From DATKIY01 sp963726755 (GTDB lineage: Bacteria > Actinomycetota > Actinomycetes > JAHEKZ01), in the NCBI GenBank assembly GCA_963726755.1, contig CAVSDB010000001.1:558001-622000 (forward strand): a DNA stretch of 64,000 nt, read 5' to 3'. Made by a program: the position numbers and the translations under genes. The notes beneath the pieces were generated by a model. The model was not told where the DNA came from, made no database searches, and saw nothing but the letters and a program-made list of their open reading frames with translations. Shown here piece after piece: positions 19,366 through 27,625 of the stretch. Each line of letters starts with the position of its first letter. Positions within the stretch are counted from its first letter, which is position 1.

Positions 19366-20246
19366 ACCCCGGACCTCGTGTCGAGCTGACGCTGAGCGGC
19401 CGCGAGTATGCGCAGCACGTCACGACCGGTTGCTAGGTTCGCAGGATGCTCTCGACCTCCTGAACGGACCAGCGCGATGAGGTCTTGAACGGCGACGGTA
19501 TGCGCCTCCTGCGAATCCACCTCGGCGATGGGCAGATGAGAGCGGCCGGTTGCCCCCCACAACATCATGGTGAATCCGTCGGCCGCTGCAGGTGCTGAAA
19601 GGGTGAGAGTGCAGGTGCTGCTCGCGCCACTTTGATGATGGAGCACCAGATGCGTGACGTCGGGTGCTCCGGAGTCGGCGGTGACCTTGACGATCGGGCC
19701 CAGCGCCCGCCTGAGGTCGGCAACCGCATGCGGGCCGACGTCCCAGAGACCCCCGTGCTGGCGACGCCAGGGGGTATTGAAGGGATTGTCATCGCCAAGC
19801 GCGGACCCCAGCCAGTAGGCGTCCCCACCGAGCCACTGCGATTCGTCGTTGCTCCGAAACCATTTGGTCACCGGAGGTGAGAACAGGTGAGTGAAGAACA
19901 CAAGAGCAGCAACTCCACTGGCCCGAACTGAGGCAACGATCTCGTCCCCAGCCGGTTCGTCGAGTGCAATGGGTTTTTCGAGGAGGAGATGTTTGCCCGC
20001 GGTAGCGGCGCGAACAGCAAGAGGTGCTTGAACCTGCGGTGGCACAGAAAACGAGACCCCATCAACCTCACCAAGGAACTCGTCGAAATCTGTGTATCCG
20101 GTAACGCCGTAGCGCTGTGCGAGGTCATTTGCTGCTACGCCGTTGCGTCCCCATACAGCGGCGAGCATGGCTTCGGGAGCACGGTCAATGCCGACCGCGT
20201 GTGTCTCGCGGGCCCAGTACCCCGTACCAACCAGTCCGAAGCGCAT
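19362..20246 (-). CDS. Gfo/Idh/MocA-family oxidoreductase (second copy)
   Basis: A Rossmann-fold oxidoreductase starting MRFGLVGTGYWARETHAVG at the ATG at 20246. A TTG at 20258 has a better-spaced GGAAGG in front and may be the real start. The catalytic segment is GKHLLLEKPIALDEPA. The C-terminal domain has WRRQHGGLWDVGPHAVADLRRALG, with the expected Asp/His pair. It is only modestly similar to the other Gfo/Idh protein in the operon (different loop and tail), so this is not a recent duplication. It follows the GH84 gene closely and precedes the MDR gene with a 4-nt overlap. Confidence 0.88.
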   Translation of the reverse strand: MRFGLVGTGYWARETHAVGIDRAPEAMLAAVWGRNGVAANDLAQRYGVTGYTDFDEFLGEVDGVSFSVPPQVQAPLAVRAATAGKHLLLEKPIALDEPAGDEIVASVRASGVAALVFFTHLFSPPVTKWFRSNDESQWLGGDAYWLGSALGDDNPFNTPWRRQHGGLWDVGPHAVADLRRALGPIVKVTADSGAPDVTHLVLHHQSGASSTCTLTLSAPAAADGFTMMLWGATGRSHLPIAEVDSQEAHTVAVQDLIALVRSGGREHPANLATGRDVLRILAAAQRQLDTRSGV

Positions 20247-20259
20247 GCGGGTGGACAAC

Positions 20260-21789
20260 TTAAGCACCTTCCGACGTGGGGTCAATCAGGTCGGTTCCAG
20301 ATCTGACGAACATGTCGAGCACGTCGCCGAACACCAGCGGGGGCAGGCTCGAGCCGTAGGTGTCGGCCACCGCGGATTTCCCTCGCAGCATGTCGAGCAG
20401 TTCCTTGCTGCCGGCCGCGAACGCTTCAACCCATGGACGGATCTCGGCAGCCAGCACCTGATTCTCTACATCGGCGCCTAGGAGTTGACCTGCCGCATCG
20501 GCGAACCGATGTGCCAACCCGGACAGTGCATCGCGTCCGACTTGCGGGTTCCCGTATTCGGTCTCGAACTCAAGTGTCTGGAGTGCCTCGGTAAGCATCG
20601 GGGAATCGGCCTCCTCTAGGCAAGAGGTTCGGACGTTGTCGGCAAACAGTTGAAGCGCTTCGGCGTCTCGTGGACCGGCAATTTCGGCTATCGCTGCTGC
20701 CCAACTGAGATCGGGGTCGTAACTTTCGGGGTCCCATAGATAGTCCGCGATGGTCGCCAGAGCAATCTTCGAACTCTCTGGTCGCTCCATCGGATTGGCG
20801 AGAACGCCGCGCGAGAACCGGTAGAGGTGGGGATCGCGTCCGCGATAGGCACCGAGGTGCAACTCGGCAGTCATCGCCACGTCGTTGACCGGGTAGTTGT
20901 CCCAGTACAGAACTTGTCGTGACGTCGTACGCAGGAACGTCGCAGCATCGGCAAGGTCGAGTTCTGGGGAGCAGATGGCCCGTCCGGTCCAGAGCAAGTC
21001 AACCCGGGGATCGGTTCGTGAACCGAGCGCTGCTAGGTAGGACTCGTCGCCGCGGCCGTGATAGAGCGTGGGGCATACGGCTAACCGGATGCTTGGATCC
21101 AGCACATCCAGGCCTTGACGCACCAAGCCGATGAGCTCAACCTGTGCCGTCACCAAGTCTGGGTACCGACTGAGATCGTCAGGGTGCTGCAGCTTCATCG
21201 GAATGTCGTCCAGCTGCAACTGAACGCTTCGCACGCCGAGTTCGCAGACTTGACTGAATTTCGCCAGCAGTCGGTCCACTTCGGTCCGATCGCTGTATCG
21301 AATCGACAGGCCGGGTGAGAGCCCGTACGACACGTCAACGCCATGGGAACCGGCCCCTTTGACGAGCTCAGAAAGCGCGGCCAACTCCGAGCTGGGATAC
21401 GCCTCGTGCCATCGCCGTCGACAGTAGTCGTCGTCTTTGGGGGAGTACACGAACGTGTTCATCCGGTGCGACCCAAGGAAGGCGATCATGTTCATTCGCT
21501 GCTCGAGCGTCCATGGCTGGCCGTAGAAACCCTCGATGATTCCGCGCACTGCGAATCGGGGAAACTCGTCAAACGTTGCTGCCTCCAATGCGCCGGTGGC
21601 CAGCAAGCGCCGAGCGTGTGCTTCTCCCCAGCGGCGACCTCGATCGCTGCTCGAGACGACGGTGATGCGAAGCGGTTCGTCGACTACCTCGAGCACGTAT
21701 CGCTCGTCTGTGGTGATCGCCGGGTTGCCGACCACGTTGAAATCGGGGTCGTCGCTGCGTCTGTGTGTGACGACCGGGCCGGTACTCAC
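20260..21789 (-). CDS. GH84 beta-N-acetylglucosaminidase (O-GlcNAcase/NagJ-like)
   Basis: A 509-aa glycoside hydrolase recognisable as GH84: the family hallmark RGIIEGFYGQPWT (from residue 82), YSPKDDDYCRRRWHEAYP, and the tandem catalytic aspartates in LQLDDIPMKL (D194, D195), which polarise the acetamido group and act as acid/base. WDNYPVND (about 296-303) corresponds to the conserved WDN segment whose Asn contacts the sugar. The N-terminal 80 residues resemble a GH20/GH84-type beta-domain. No signal peptide is evident, suggesting cytoplasmic action on an imported glycoside or glycopeptide. It starts with GTG, overlapping the SIS gene by 4 nt. Human O-GlcNAcase and clostridial NagJ/NagH are the known relatives. 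Confidence 0.93.
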   Translation of the reverse strand: MSTGPVVTHRRSDDPDFNVVGNPAITTDERYVLEVVDEPLRITVVSSSDRGRRWGEAHARRLLATGALEAATFDEFPRFAVRGIIEGFYGQPWTLEQRMNMIAFLGSHRMNTFVYSPKDDDYCRRRWHEAYPSSELAALSELVKGAGSHGVDVSYGLSPGLSIRYSDRTEVDRLLAKFSQVCELGVRSVQLQLDDIPMKLQHPDDLSRYPDLVTAQVELIGLVRQGLDVLDPSIRLAVCPTLYHGRGDESYLAALGSRTDPRVDLLWTGRAICSPELDLADAATFLRTTSRQVLYWDNYPVNDVAMTAELHLGAYRGRDPHLYRFSRGVLANPMERPESSKIALATIADYLWDPESYDPDLSWAAAIAEIAGPRDAEALQLFADNVRTSCLEEADSPMLTEALQTLEFETEYGNPQVGRDALSGLAHRFADAAGQLLGADVENQVLAAEIRPWVEAFAAGSKELLDMLRGKSAVADTYGSSLPPLVFGDVLDMFVRSGTDLIDPTSEGA

Positions 21790-22526
21790 AGCGAACGTAC
21801 TCGCGGCGCGTAGCGGGTGATTAACGCATCGTTGATGACGTCGCCATGGGCCATGTTGCTGCTCGCAAAGACATCGGGTGAGTGACCGCGCAAGAGCATA
21901 AGTTCAGCCGATTCGGCCACAACCGCGTTCAGCATTGCTGCCCCTACGACGGTGGACGTGGGCCCGACGCGTAGCTCGGAACCTTCGAGTGCAATGCATG
22001 CGTCACCGGGTGCACCCTGGTTGTCCAGGACGACGTCAACCACTTCGTGCAGCCGCCGCCCCTCGCGTTGCCGAGCCCCTGGCGCGGTTGCATGCTGGAT
22101 GCTCGTGACCCCGATGGTGGACATGCCTCGACTGCGTGCGGCTAACGCCATCTCCACGCAGGTCGCGTTACCGCCAGAGTTTGAGACGACGATCATCACG
22201 TCGCCCGTCCCGATCGGCTCATCGTCGAGCAGCGCTTCAGCCAGGCCCGACAGCCGCTCGAGGCGGGTGGCTCGCGCGGCACCGGCATGAAGCATTAGCG
22301 CATCGATGAGAATCGGGTTGATCTGCGCCAACCCCCCTGCCCGGTAGAAGAGCTCCTCCGCCAGCAGGTGTGAGTGGCCAGTCCCGAAGACGTGAACCAG
22401 ACCGCCCGCTGACACCGCCTGCGCGACCAGTTCGGCGGCGTCGTGGATTGCCGAACTCTGCTCGTCGCGAACCTTGGTCAGCAATCTGACAGTTTCGTCC
22501 AGATACGAATGACTTGCACCGCTCAC
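21786..22526 (-). CDS. SIS-domain phosphosugar protein (UPF0309-like)
   Basis: A 246-aa protein with one sugar-isomerase domain: VHVFGTGHSHLLAEELFYRAGG in the N-terminal third, then the SIS signature VMIVVSNSGGNATCVEMALAARSRG. This resembles the UPF0309 family. SIS proteins bind phosphosugars and act as isomerases, deaminases or etherases. The GTG start is preceded by a strong GGAGGG. It is the first gene of the minus-strand operon continuing to 11.8 kb and is divergent from the acetyltransferase gene. No NagB-type glucosamine-6-phosphate deaminase is seen in the window, so this protein could take that step (inference). Confidence 0.85.
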   Translation of the reverse strand: MSGASHSYLDETVRLLTKVRDEQSSAIHDAAELVAQAVSAGGLVHVFGTGHSHLLAEELFYRAGGLAQINPILIDALMLHAGAARATRLERLSGLAEALLDDEPIGTGDVMIVVSNSGGNATCVEMALAARSRGMSTIGVTSIQHATAPGARQREGRRLHEVVDVVLDNQGAPGDACIALEGSELRVGPTSTVVGAAMLNAVVAESAELMLLRGHSPDVFASSNMAHGDVINDALITRYAPRVRSL

Positions 22527-22658
22527 AGTGGAGCCCTCCAGGAACGTTGTGGTGTGAGCAGTCTGCCGGTGACCGAGCCCAGACCGCTAGCACTTAGGTC
22601 GCGCTAGGCTCAACGGTCCGATCCAACAACGCGCGCCCGGTGGTTCGAACGAGGGGAC

Positions 22659-23267
22659 ATGCAAACCGTAACTGTCAGGGATTTCCGTGCCAGTGACGTG
22701 GACGATCTCTACGAAGTGTGTCTCTTGACCGGTGATGGGGGACGCGATGCGTCTGGGATGGTTAGTCACCCGCGACTGATGGGCGACATCTACGTCGGGC
22801 CCTACCTGGAACTTGCTCCCGAACTCGCCCTGGTTGCAGACGACGAAGAGCGCGCAGCCGGCTATGCGCTCGCTGTGCTCGACACGACAAGCTTCGAGCG
22901 GGCCTTGGATGAGGTTTGGTGGCCGAGTGTCCAAGCGAAGTACCAGTCGTCTGGGGCCATCGAGGCGTTTGACGCCGAGTTGCTCACGCAGGTCCGCAAT
23001 CCGGAATTGACGCGTCATCCGGATCTACCCCGATATCCCTCGCACCTCCACATCGACCTGTTGGAACACGTTCGCGGGAAGGGGGTCGGCAGTCACATGC
23101 TCGAGCTGCTCTTCGAGCGGTTGCGCGCTGGTGGGTCGCCGGGTGTGCATCTCGGCGTGGATACCGCCAACGTTGACGCGCAAACCTTCTACCGGCACCT
23201 GGGATTCGTCGAGCTGCTGCGTACCGATGGTGAACTGTTCATGGGATTGTCTTTCAACGAGGACTGA
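22659..23267 (+). CDS. GNAT acetyltransferase related to the C-terminal domain of eukaryotic O-GlcNAcase
   Basis: A 202-aa GNAT-fold protein. Residues 40-95 (YVGPYLELAPELALVADDE, GYALAVLDTTSFERALDEVW, QAKY) match, as far as I remember it, the pseudo-acetyltransferase domain of human OGA, where the equivalent run is LVGP....FVLEDE..GYALGTVDVTPF....W.P..QEKY. The acetyl-CoA loop is R139-G-K-G-V-G144 (RxxGxG), which the human domain seems to lack. The end (FYRHLGFVELLRTDGELFMG) is the usual GNAT strand. It is divergent from the SIS-GH84 operon and its 3' end overlaps the convergent nagA by 14 nt. Acceptor substrate unknown. Confidence 0.85.
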   Translation: MQTVTVRDFRASDVDDLYEVCLLTGDGGRDASGMVSHPRLMGDIYVGPYLELAPELALVADDEERAAGYALAVLDTTSFERALDEVWWPSVQAKYQSSGAIEAFDAELLTQVRNPELTRHPDLPRYPSHLHIDLLEHVRGKGVGSHMLELLFERLRAGGSPGVHLGVDTANVDAQTFYRHLGFVELLRTDGELFMGLSFNED

Positions 23268-24405
23268 CAGGGGTGCCCTGAAGCCAGACTTCACCAACCG
23301 CTGATGATTCATCCCACCAGACCAGGTCGGCGGGCGCACCGACCGCGATCCTGCCAAGGTCAGCCCGTTCGAGGACGTCCCCTGGTGTCGAGGTCGCGGC
23401 AACAAGTGCGGTCTCGCGCCTGACACCCAGGCCGACCACGTTCCGCACCGCCTGATCCATCGTGAGGGTGGAGCCCGCGAGCACCCCATCGTCGCGGCGC
23501 GGCGGCTGCTGGTCAGCGTCGACCAGAACTGGGCGACCACCCAACATGCTGGTTCCCGGCGGCAGTCCCATTGCCGCTACGGCGTCTGTCACGAGCACGA
23601 TGCGCTGAGGCGCCGCATCGAAGGCGATCTTCAGCACCGTCCCTGTGACGTGATGAAGGTCTGCGATGAGACCAAGTCGAAAGCGCGTATCGGCCAGGCC
23701 AGCTCCCACGACACCAGGTTCGCGATGGTGGAGGCCACGCTGGGCGTTGAACAGATGAGTAATCATCGAAGCGCCGGCGTCTGCTGCCGCGCTCACCTGG
23801 TCCGCCGTGGCATCGCTGTGACCGACCGCAACGGTGATTCCTAACTCACGAAGTCGACTGATGGCTGCCAACGCCCCCGGACTCTCCGGTGCCAGCGTCA
23901 TTATTCGTATTGCGGTGTGACGGTTCTGCGAAAGCAACTCGTCCAGGCTCGCGGGTGTTGGGTCGACGATCAGGCTCACATCGTGAGCGCCAGCCCGAAC
24001 CGGCGAAAGGAATGGCCCTTCCAGGTGGGCTCCCAACACCTGGGCGCCCCCGGGGACGTCCCGGCGTTGTTCTCGCATCACGTCATCGAGTTGTCGTGAC
24101 AGGTCCGACAGGGCCGCGGTAATCAAGGTGGGAACGAACGAGGTCACCCCCGTTCGTGCTAAGGCGCATCGAGCCGCTGTCCACTGTTCTGGCGACGCGT
24201 CAGCGAAGTCGACCCCGAAGCCCCCGTTGATCTGCAGATCGACCATCCCAGCTGTGAGAACACCGGAAGTCAGTTGCACATGAGTACTCGCCACTGCGGG
24301 TATGTGGTCGAGAATCTCGCAGATGGTGCCGTTGCGAACGACTACTGCGGCCGGCCCCACGAACTCTGTGCCAATCAGCAACGCGGGCGCAGAGATGACG
24401 GTCAT
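23254..24405 (-). CDS. nagA: N-acetylglucosamine-6-phosphate deacetylase
   Basis: A 383-aa amidohydrolase-fold enzyme that removes acetate from GlcNAc-6-phosphate to give glucosamine-6-phosphate in the cytosol. Seen: MVDLQINGGFGVDF, the metal site GAHLEGPFLSP (catalytic-metal Glu), the histidines in VAVGHSDATADQ and ITHLFNAQRGLHHREPG, and the late aspartate in VLVTDAVAAMG. Its ATG directly follows the stop codon of the UgpC-type ATPase gene, so the two form one transcription unit. Start supported by position and family length. The enzyme anchors the locus in N-acetylglucosamine use. Confidence 0.94.
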   Translation of the reverse strand: MTVISAPALLIGTEFVGPAAVVVRNGTICEILDHIPAVASTHVQLTSGVLTAGMVDLQINGGFGVDFADASPEQWTAARCALARTGVTSFVPTLITAALSDLSRQLDDVMREQRRDVPGGAQVLGAHLEGPFLSPVRAGAHDVSLIVDPTPASLDELLSQNRHTAIRIMTLAPESPGALAAISRLRELGITVAVGHSDATADQVSAAADAGASMITHLFNAQRGLHHREPGVVGAGLADTRFRLGLIADLHHVTGTVLKIAFDAAPQRIVLVTDAVAAMGLPPGTSMLGGRPVLVDADQQPPRRDDGVLAGSTLTMDQAVRNVVGLGVRRETALVAATSTPGDVLERADLGRIAVGAPADLVWWDESSAVGEVWLQGTPVSPR

Positions 24406-25494
24406 TTACCCGCCCAGACGATCGCCGGACGTTGGGTCAAACGCATGCACGCGCTCCCTGTCGATGGTCAGCAGCAACGTCTCTCCTTTACGAGGTTGCT
24501 TACGCCCGTCGGTACGCATCGTGATGTCGGTCGTCGTGCCATCTTGCAGCGGAACAGTTCCATGAACGTAGGCGTCTGCCCCAAGACCCTCGACAAGTCT
24601 GACCGTGAACGGCCAGCCGTTACCAGTGGTGATTTGCAGATCTTCCGGACGTAGTCCGACGGTAACCTGGGCCCCCTCCAACTTCGCATCGGCAACGACG
24701 CTGCGGTCCAGCGGCAGTACATGCTCGCCGAACATCGCTCCTCCGTCGACGAGTTCGAGATCGAAGAGATTCATTGCAGGGGAGCCGATGAAGCCGGCAA
24801 CGAACACGTTTGCCGGGCGGTCGTAGAGAGTTTCTGGAGTGTCGCACTGCATGAGCAGGCCGTCCTTCATGGCGGCAACCCGATCACCCATGGTCATAGC
24901 TTCAACCTGATCGTGTGTGACATAGACCGTGGTTACTCCCAGTCGCTCTTGGAGCGACGCGATCTGTGCGCGCGTTTGGACGCGAAGTTTGGCGTCGAGA
25001 TTGGATAGCGGCTCGTCCATCAAGAAGACTTGCGGCTTGCGGACAATGGCGCGGCCCATGGCGACTCGTTGACGCTGCCCGCCGGACAAAGATTTCGGTT
25101 TTCGGTCGAGGTACGGCAAGAGATCGAGCAACTTCGCAGCGTCCTTGACACGTCGGTCGATTTCGGACTTGGACACCCTGGCCGTGCGTAAGGCAAAACC
25201 CATGTTCTTCGCGACCGTCATGTGTGGATACAAGGCGTAGTTCTGGAAGACCATAGCCATGTCACGGTCTTTGGGTTCCAGTGTCGTGACGTCGCGATCG
25301 TCCACCCAGATGGTCCCCTCGTCGACGTCCTCGAGCCCGGCCAGCATGCGAAGGCTGGTGGACTTCCCGCAGCCCGACGGGCCAACAAGGACGAGCAATT
25401 CGCCATTCTCGATTTGAAGGTCGAGGTGATTGACCGCAGGCGTGGTCGATCCTGGGTAGATGCGGGTTGCTTGGTCAAAGACCACGCTTGCCAT
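24406..25494 (-). CDS. ABC transporter ATP-binding protein, UgpC/MsmK/MsiK type
   Basis: A 362-aa CUT1 ATPase. Motifs: Walker A VGPSGCGKSTSLRM, Q-loop MVFQNYALYPHMTV, signature LSGGQRQRVAMGRAIVR, Walker B VFLMDEPLSNLDAKLR, H-loop VTHDQVEAMTMG. The C-terminal TOBE/regulatory domain includes VGLRPEDLQI. The start is the ATG at 25494, with AAGGGG 6 nt upstream; the longer in-frame extension lacks family similarity. It most likely powers the CUT1 permeases at 14.2-16 kb, which have no ATPase of their own, and in actinobacteria such ATPases can serve several sugar importers. It is cotranscribed with nagA. Confidence 0.93.
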   Translation of the reverse strand: MASVVFDQATRIYPGSTTPAVNHLDLQIENGELLVLVGPSGCGKSTSLRMLAGLEDVDEGTIWVDDRDVTTLEPKDRDMAMVFQNYALYPHMTVAKNMGFALRTARVSKSEIDRRVKDAAKLLDLLPYLDRKPKSLSGGQRQRVAMGRAIVRKPQVFLMDEPLSNLDAKLRVQTRAQIASLQERLGVTTVYVTHDQVEAMTMGDRVAAMKDGLLMQCDTPETLYDRPANVFVAGFIGSPAMNLFDLELVDGGAMFGEHVLPLDRSVVADAKLEGAQVTVGLRPEDLQITTGNGWPFTVRLVEGLGADAYVHGTVPLQDGTTTDITMRTDGRKQPRKGETLLLTIDRERVHAFDPTSGDRLGG

Positions 25495-25593
25495 GGCAAA
25501 CCCCTTCTGCTCACCGGCAGGACGTGCCGGACGATCCACGGCAGACGCGCCTAACGGCTGTCAGCGAGTAGACACTAGTGGCAGGCTCGCAGC

Positions 25594-26958
25594 GTGAGCG
25601 ATCGAGAGTCGGCCGAGGGCTGCCTGGTGGCGTTGCTGTTGCCTCATCCGACTCGGACTGCGGTTCTTGTTACCGACGTAGAGCCAGCCACGGGTCCGAC
25701 TTCAGCGAGCCTGCCGACGGTGTGGTTGAACAAGGCAGAGCCGGAGCTGAACGGAATTCTGGACTCCGTCGACGTGATCGATCCCGCAACGTCAGTGGTG
25801 CTGCGCCAGGTCAACACCTCAGCTAGCGAAACCAAGCAGAACTCGCTGATGTTGGAGTTCGACACTGCTGCGGCCGAGCCGCCGACCGGGTTGACTTGGC
25901 TGGACCTGGACGACGAGACAATCGCTCAGCTCGAGCCGCAGACCTGTCGAGCCGCCGTCGCTGCCTGGGTCCGCGAGCGCACTGACGGCTGGTCGCCGCT
26001 GCGTCCGCCGTGGTCACTACCGGGCTGGTTTGGACGCGCCTGCACCTGGACTCTTGAGCAGATGGTGGAAGTGGGTCGACCGGCTATCGGTGCACCGCGG
26101 CAGCACCTTCTTTGGGGCCCCTCGGTTGTGCTGAGCGCGCCTTCGGCGGCCGGGCATGTCTTCTTCAAGTGCAGCGCCGATCTCTTCCGGCACGAGGCGG
26201 TCGTCACGCGAGCGTTAGCTGAACGAATGCCGGGGAGGGTGCCGGAAGTGATAGCCGTTGACGCCGCTCAGGGGTGGCTGTTGATGCGAGACTTCGGTGC
26301 CGCTGAGTTGGGTGAACAGGACCAGTCGCTGTGGCAGGAGGGCCTTGTTGCGCATGCCGGCATACAACAGTCGTGGCTGGGTCGAACCGATGAGTTGATC
26401 GCACTTGGACTTCCGGTTAGGTCGCTGACGGATCTGGCACTGCGGGTCGAGGCAATGAGCGACGACGCGGTGCTGATGGACCGGATGCCTGCGGACCTAC
26501 GGGCCCGGTGGTTGGCAGCGACGCCAACCTTGGCCAAGTCTTGTCGGCGACTCCACGAGATCGGACCAGGTCCGTCCCTGGTCCACGGTGACCTTCATCC
26601 ATGGAACGTTGCACTTGGACCCGGCGTTACGTGCGTTTTTGACTGGACGGATGCTGCCGTGTCGCACCCATTCGTCGATCTCGCGACGTACGTCTCAAGG
26701 ACGGAAGACAGCGCCGTGCGTCGTCGACTGGTCGACGCATACGTCGGTGCCTGGTCAGGGTTGTACCCCTACGAAGCGTTGCGCGAGGCGGCGGATCTGG
26801 CTCTGGTTGTTGGGGCGCTCTACCAAATCGAGACCTACCGCACCCTTCTTCCCACCCTGATGCGGAACGGCGCCGATGATGGATTAGCGACTGGGGACCT
26901 TGGCTGGATCGGGCACAGCCTCACGTTCCACGAGGAACGTCTGCAACGTCTCGATTGA
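25594..26958 (+). CDS. APH-fold phosphotransferase (aminoglycoside phosphotransferase family)
   Basis: A 454-aa protein with a GTG start. The first about 130 residues are a poorly conserved N-terminal domain. After that comes the kinase fold: VFFKCSADLFRHEAVVTRAL (ATP-site lysine and glutamate), WLLMRDFGA at the hinge, the catalytic Brenner loop LVHGDLHPWNV and the metal site CVFDWTDAAV. This family phosphorylates small molecules such as choline, homoserine, fructosamine, maltose or glucosamine; some actinobacterial members with an extra N-terminal domain are glucosamine kinases. The gene is divergent from ugpC-nagA with a 99 bp shared gap, so an amino-sugar kinase is possible but unproven. 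Resistance is not implied. Confidence 0.85.
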   Translation: MSDRESAEGCLVALLLPHPTRTAVLVTDVEPATGPTSASLPTVWLNKAEPELNGILDSVDVIDPATSVVLRQVNTSASETKQNSLMLEFDTAAAEPPTGLTWLDLDDETIAQLEPQTCRAAVAAWVRERTDGWSPLRPPWSLPGWFGRACTWTLEQMVEVGRPAIGAPRQHLLWGPSVVLSAPSAAGHVFFKCSADLFRHEAVVTRALAERMPGRVPEVIAVDAAQGWLLMRDFGAAELGEQDQSLWQEGLVAHAGIQQSWLGRTDELIALGLPVRSLTDLALRVEAMSDDAVLMDRMPADLRARWLAATPTLAKSCRRLHEIGPGPSLVHGDLHPWNVALGPGVTCVFDWTDAAVSHPFVDLATYVSRTEDSAVRRRLVDAYVGAWSGLYPYEALREAADLALVVGALYQIETYRTLLPTLMRNGADDGLATGDLGWIGHSLTFHEERLQRLD

Positions 26959-27616
26959 GGTTCTTGTCTTCCATTTCCCAGGCATGATCCAGCGTGTGGT
27001 ACGCGCTGTGACGGATCAGAAACGGCAGGTTCCACGATCGCATCCGTTTACCCTCACCTGCGTTGTATGACCGCATGGTCGCGACGTACTCCACTCGATA
27101 TTCACGCAGGCCATCCGGTGTCAGGGCGCCGCCCTCCGGAATCCGCAGCCCCAATCGCTTTGCGAATTCCTCGCTCTCGTTTCGGATCGTGTGCCTGATG
27201 ATTTGGTCGCGGTCGCGCCCACCGCCACGCGGGCCTTTTTGCATCTCTGCCGACACTCGCGACGCTATGTCGTCGAAGAAACCCCAGCACGCCTGCAGCA
27301 AGGCAATCTTGCGGTCGAGCTCGGCATTGTCCATTGGTTCTTGCTCGACGGCTGATGGCGCGAAGGAGATCCCCCAGAAGTCCGTCGAAGGGGTGCCGAT
27401 CGCATCCTCGACAACGACGAGGGATCCGGCGTCGTCGAATTCCTCGTTCAGCGTGGCAGCAACTGCGACGGGACGATACCGATCGCGATAGGCATCGAGC
27501 ATTTCGATCGCGAGATCGGGGGTCTTTGCTCCGCGGCTCCAGCCCGGCCAGTCGACGGCGAAAGCTACGGCCTTCTTCGCTTTTGGCCCCGTTTGCACAA
27601 CCGTCCGAATTGGCAT
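26921..27616 (-). CDS. Hypothetical protein, possible DinB-like C-terminal helix bundle
   Basis: A 231-aa protein whose exact family I do not recognise. The N-terminus (VQTGPKAKKAVAFAVDWPGW) resembles HicB-like small alpha/beta folds. The C-terminal part (NLPFLIRHSAYHTLDHAWEMEDK) contains a histidine pattern like that of DinB-superfamily helix bundles, which bind a metal. The stop overlaps the 3' end of the convergent kinase gene by 38 bp. No signal peptide or membrane segment is visible. Codon usage fits the neighbours, so it is a real gene; function unknown. Confidence 0.7.
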   Translation of the reverse strand: MPIRTVVQTGPKAKKAVAFAVDWPGWSRGAKTPDLAIEMLDAYRDRYRPVAVAATLNEEFDDAGSLVVVEDAIGTPSTDFWGISFAPSAVEQEPMDNAELDRKIALLQACWGFFDDIASRVSAEMQKGPRGGGRDRDQIIRHTIRNESEEFAKRLGLRIPEGGALTPDGLREYRVEYVATMRSYNAGEGKRMRSWNLPFLIRHSAYHTLDHAWEMEDKNLNRDVADVPRGT

Positions 27617-27625
27617 GACGAAATC

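Noticed and set aside
25594..26958. Aminoglycoside resistance gene
   Set aside because: Family membership alone does not show this; length and neighbours favour a metabolic kinase.
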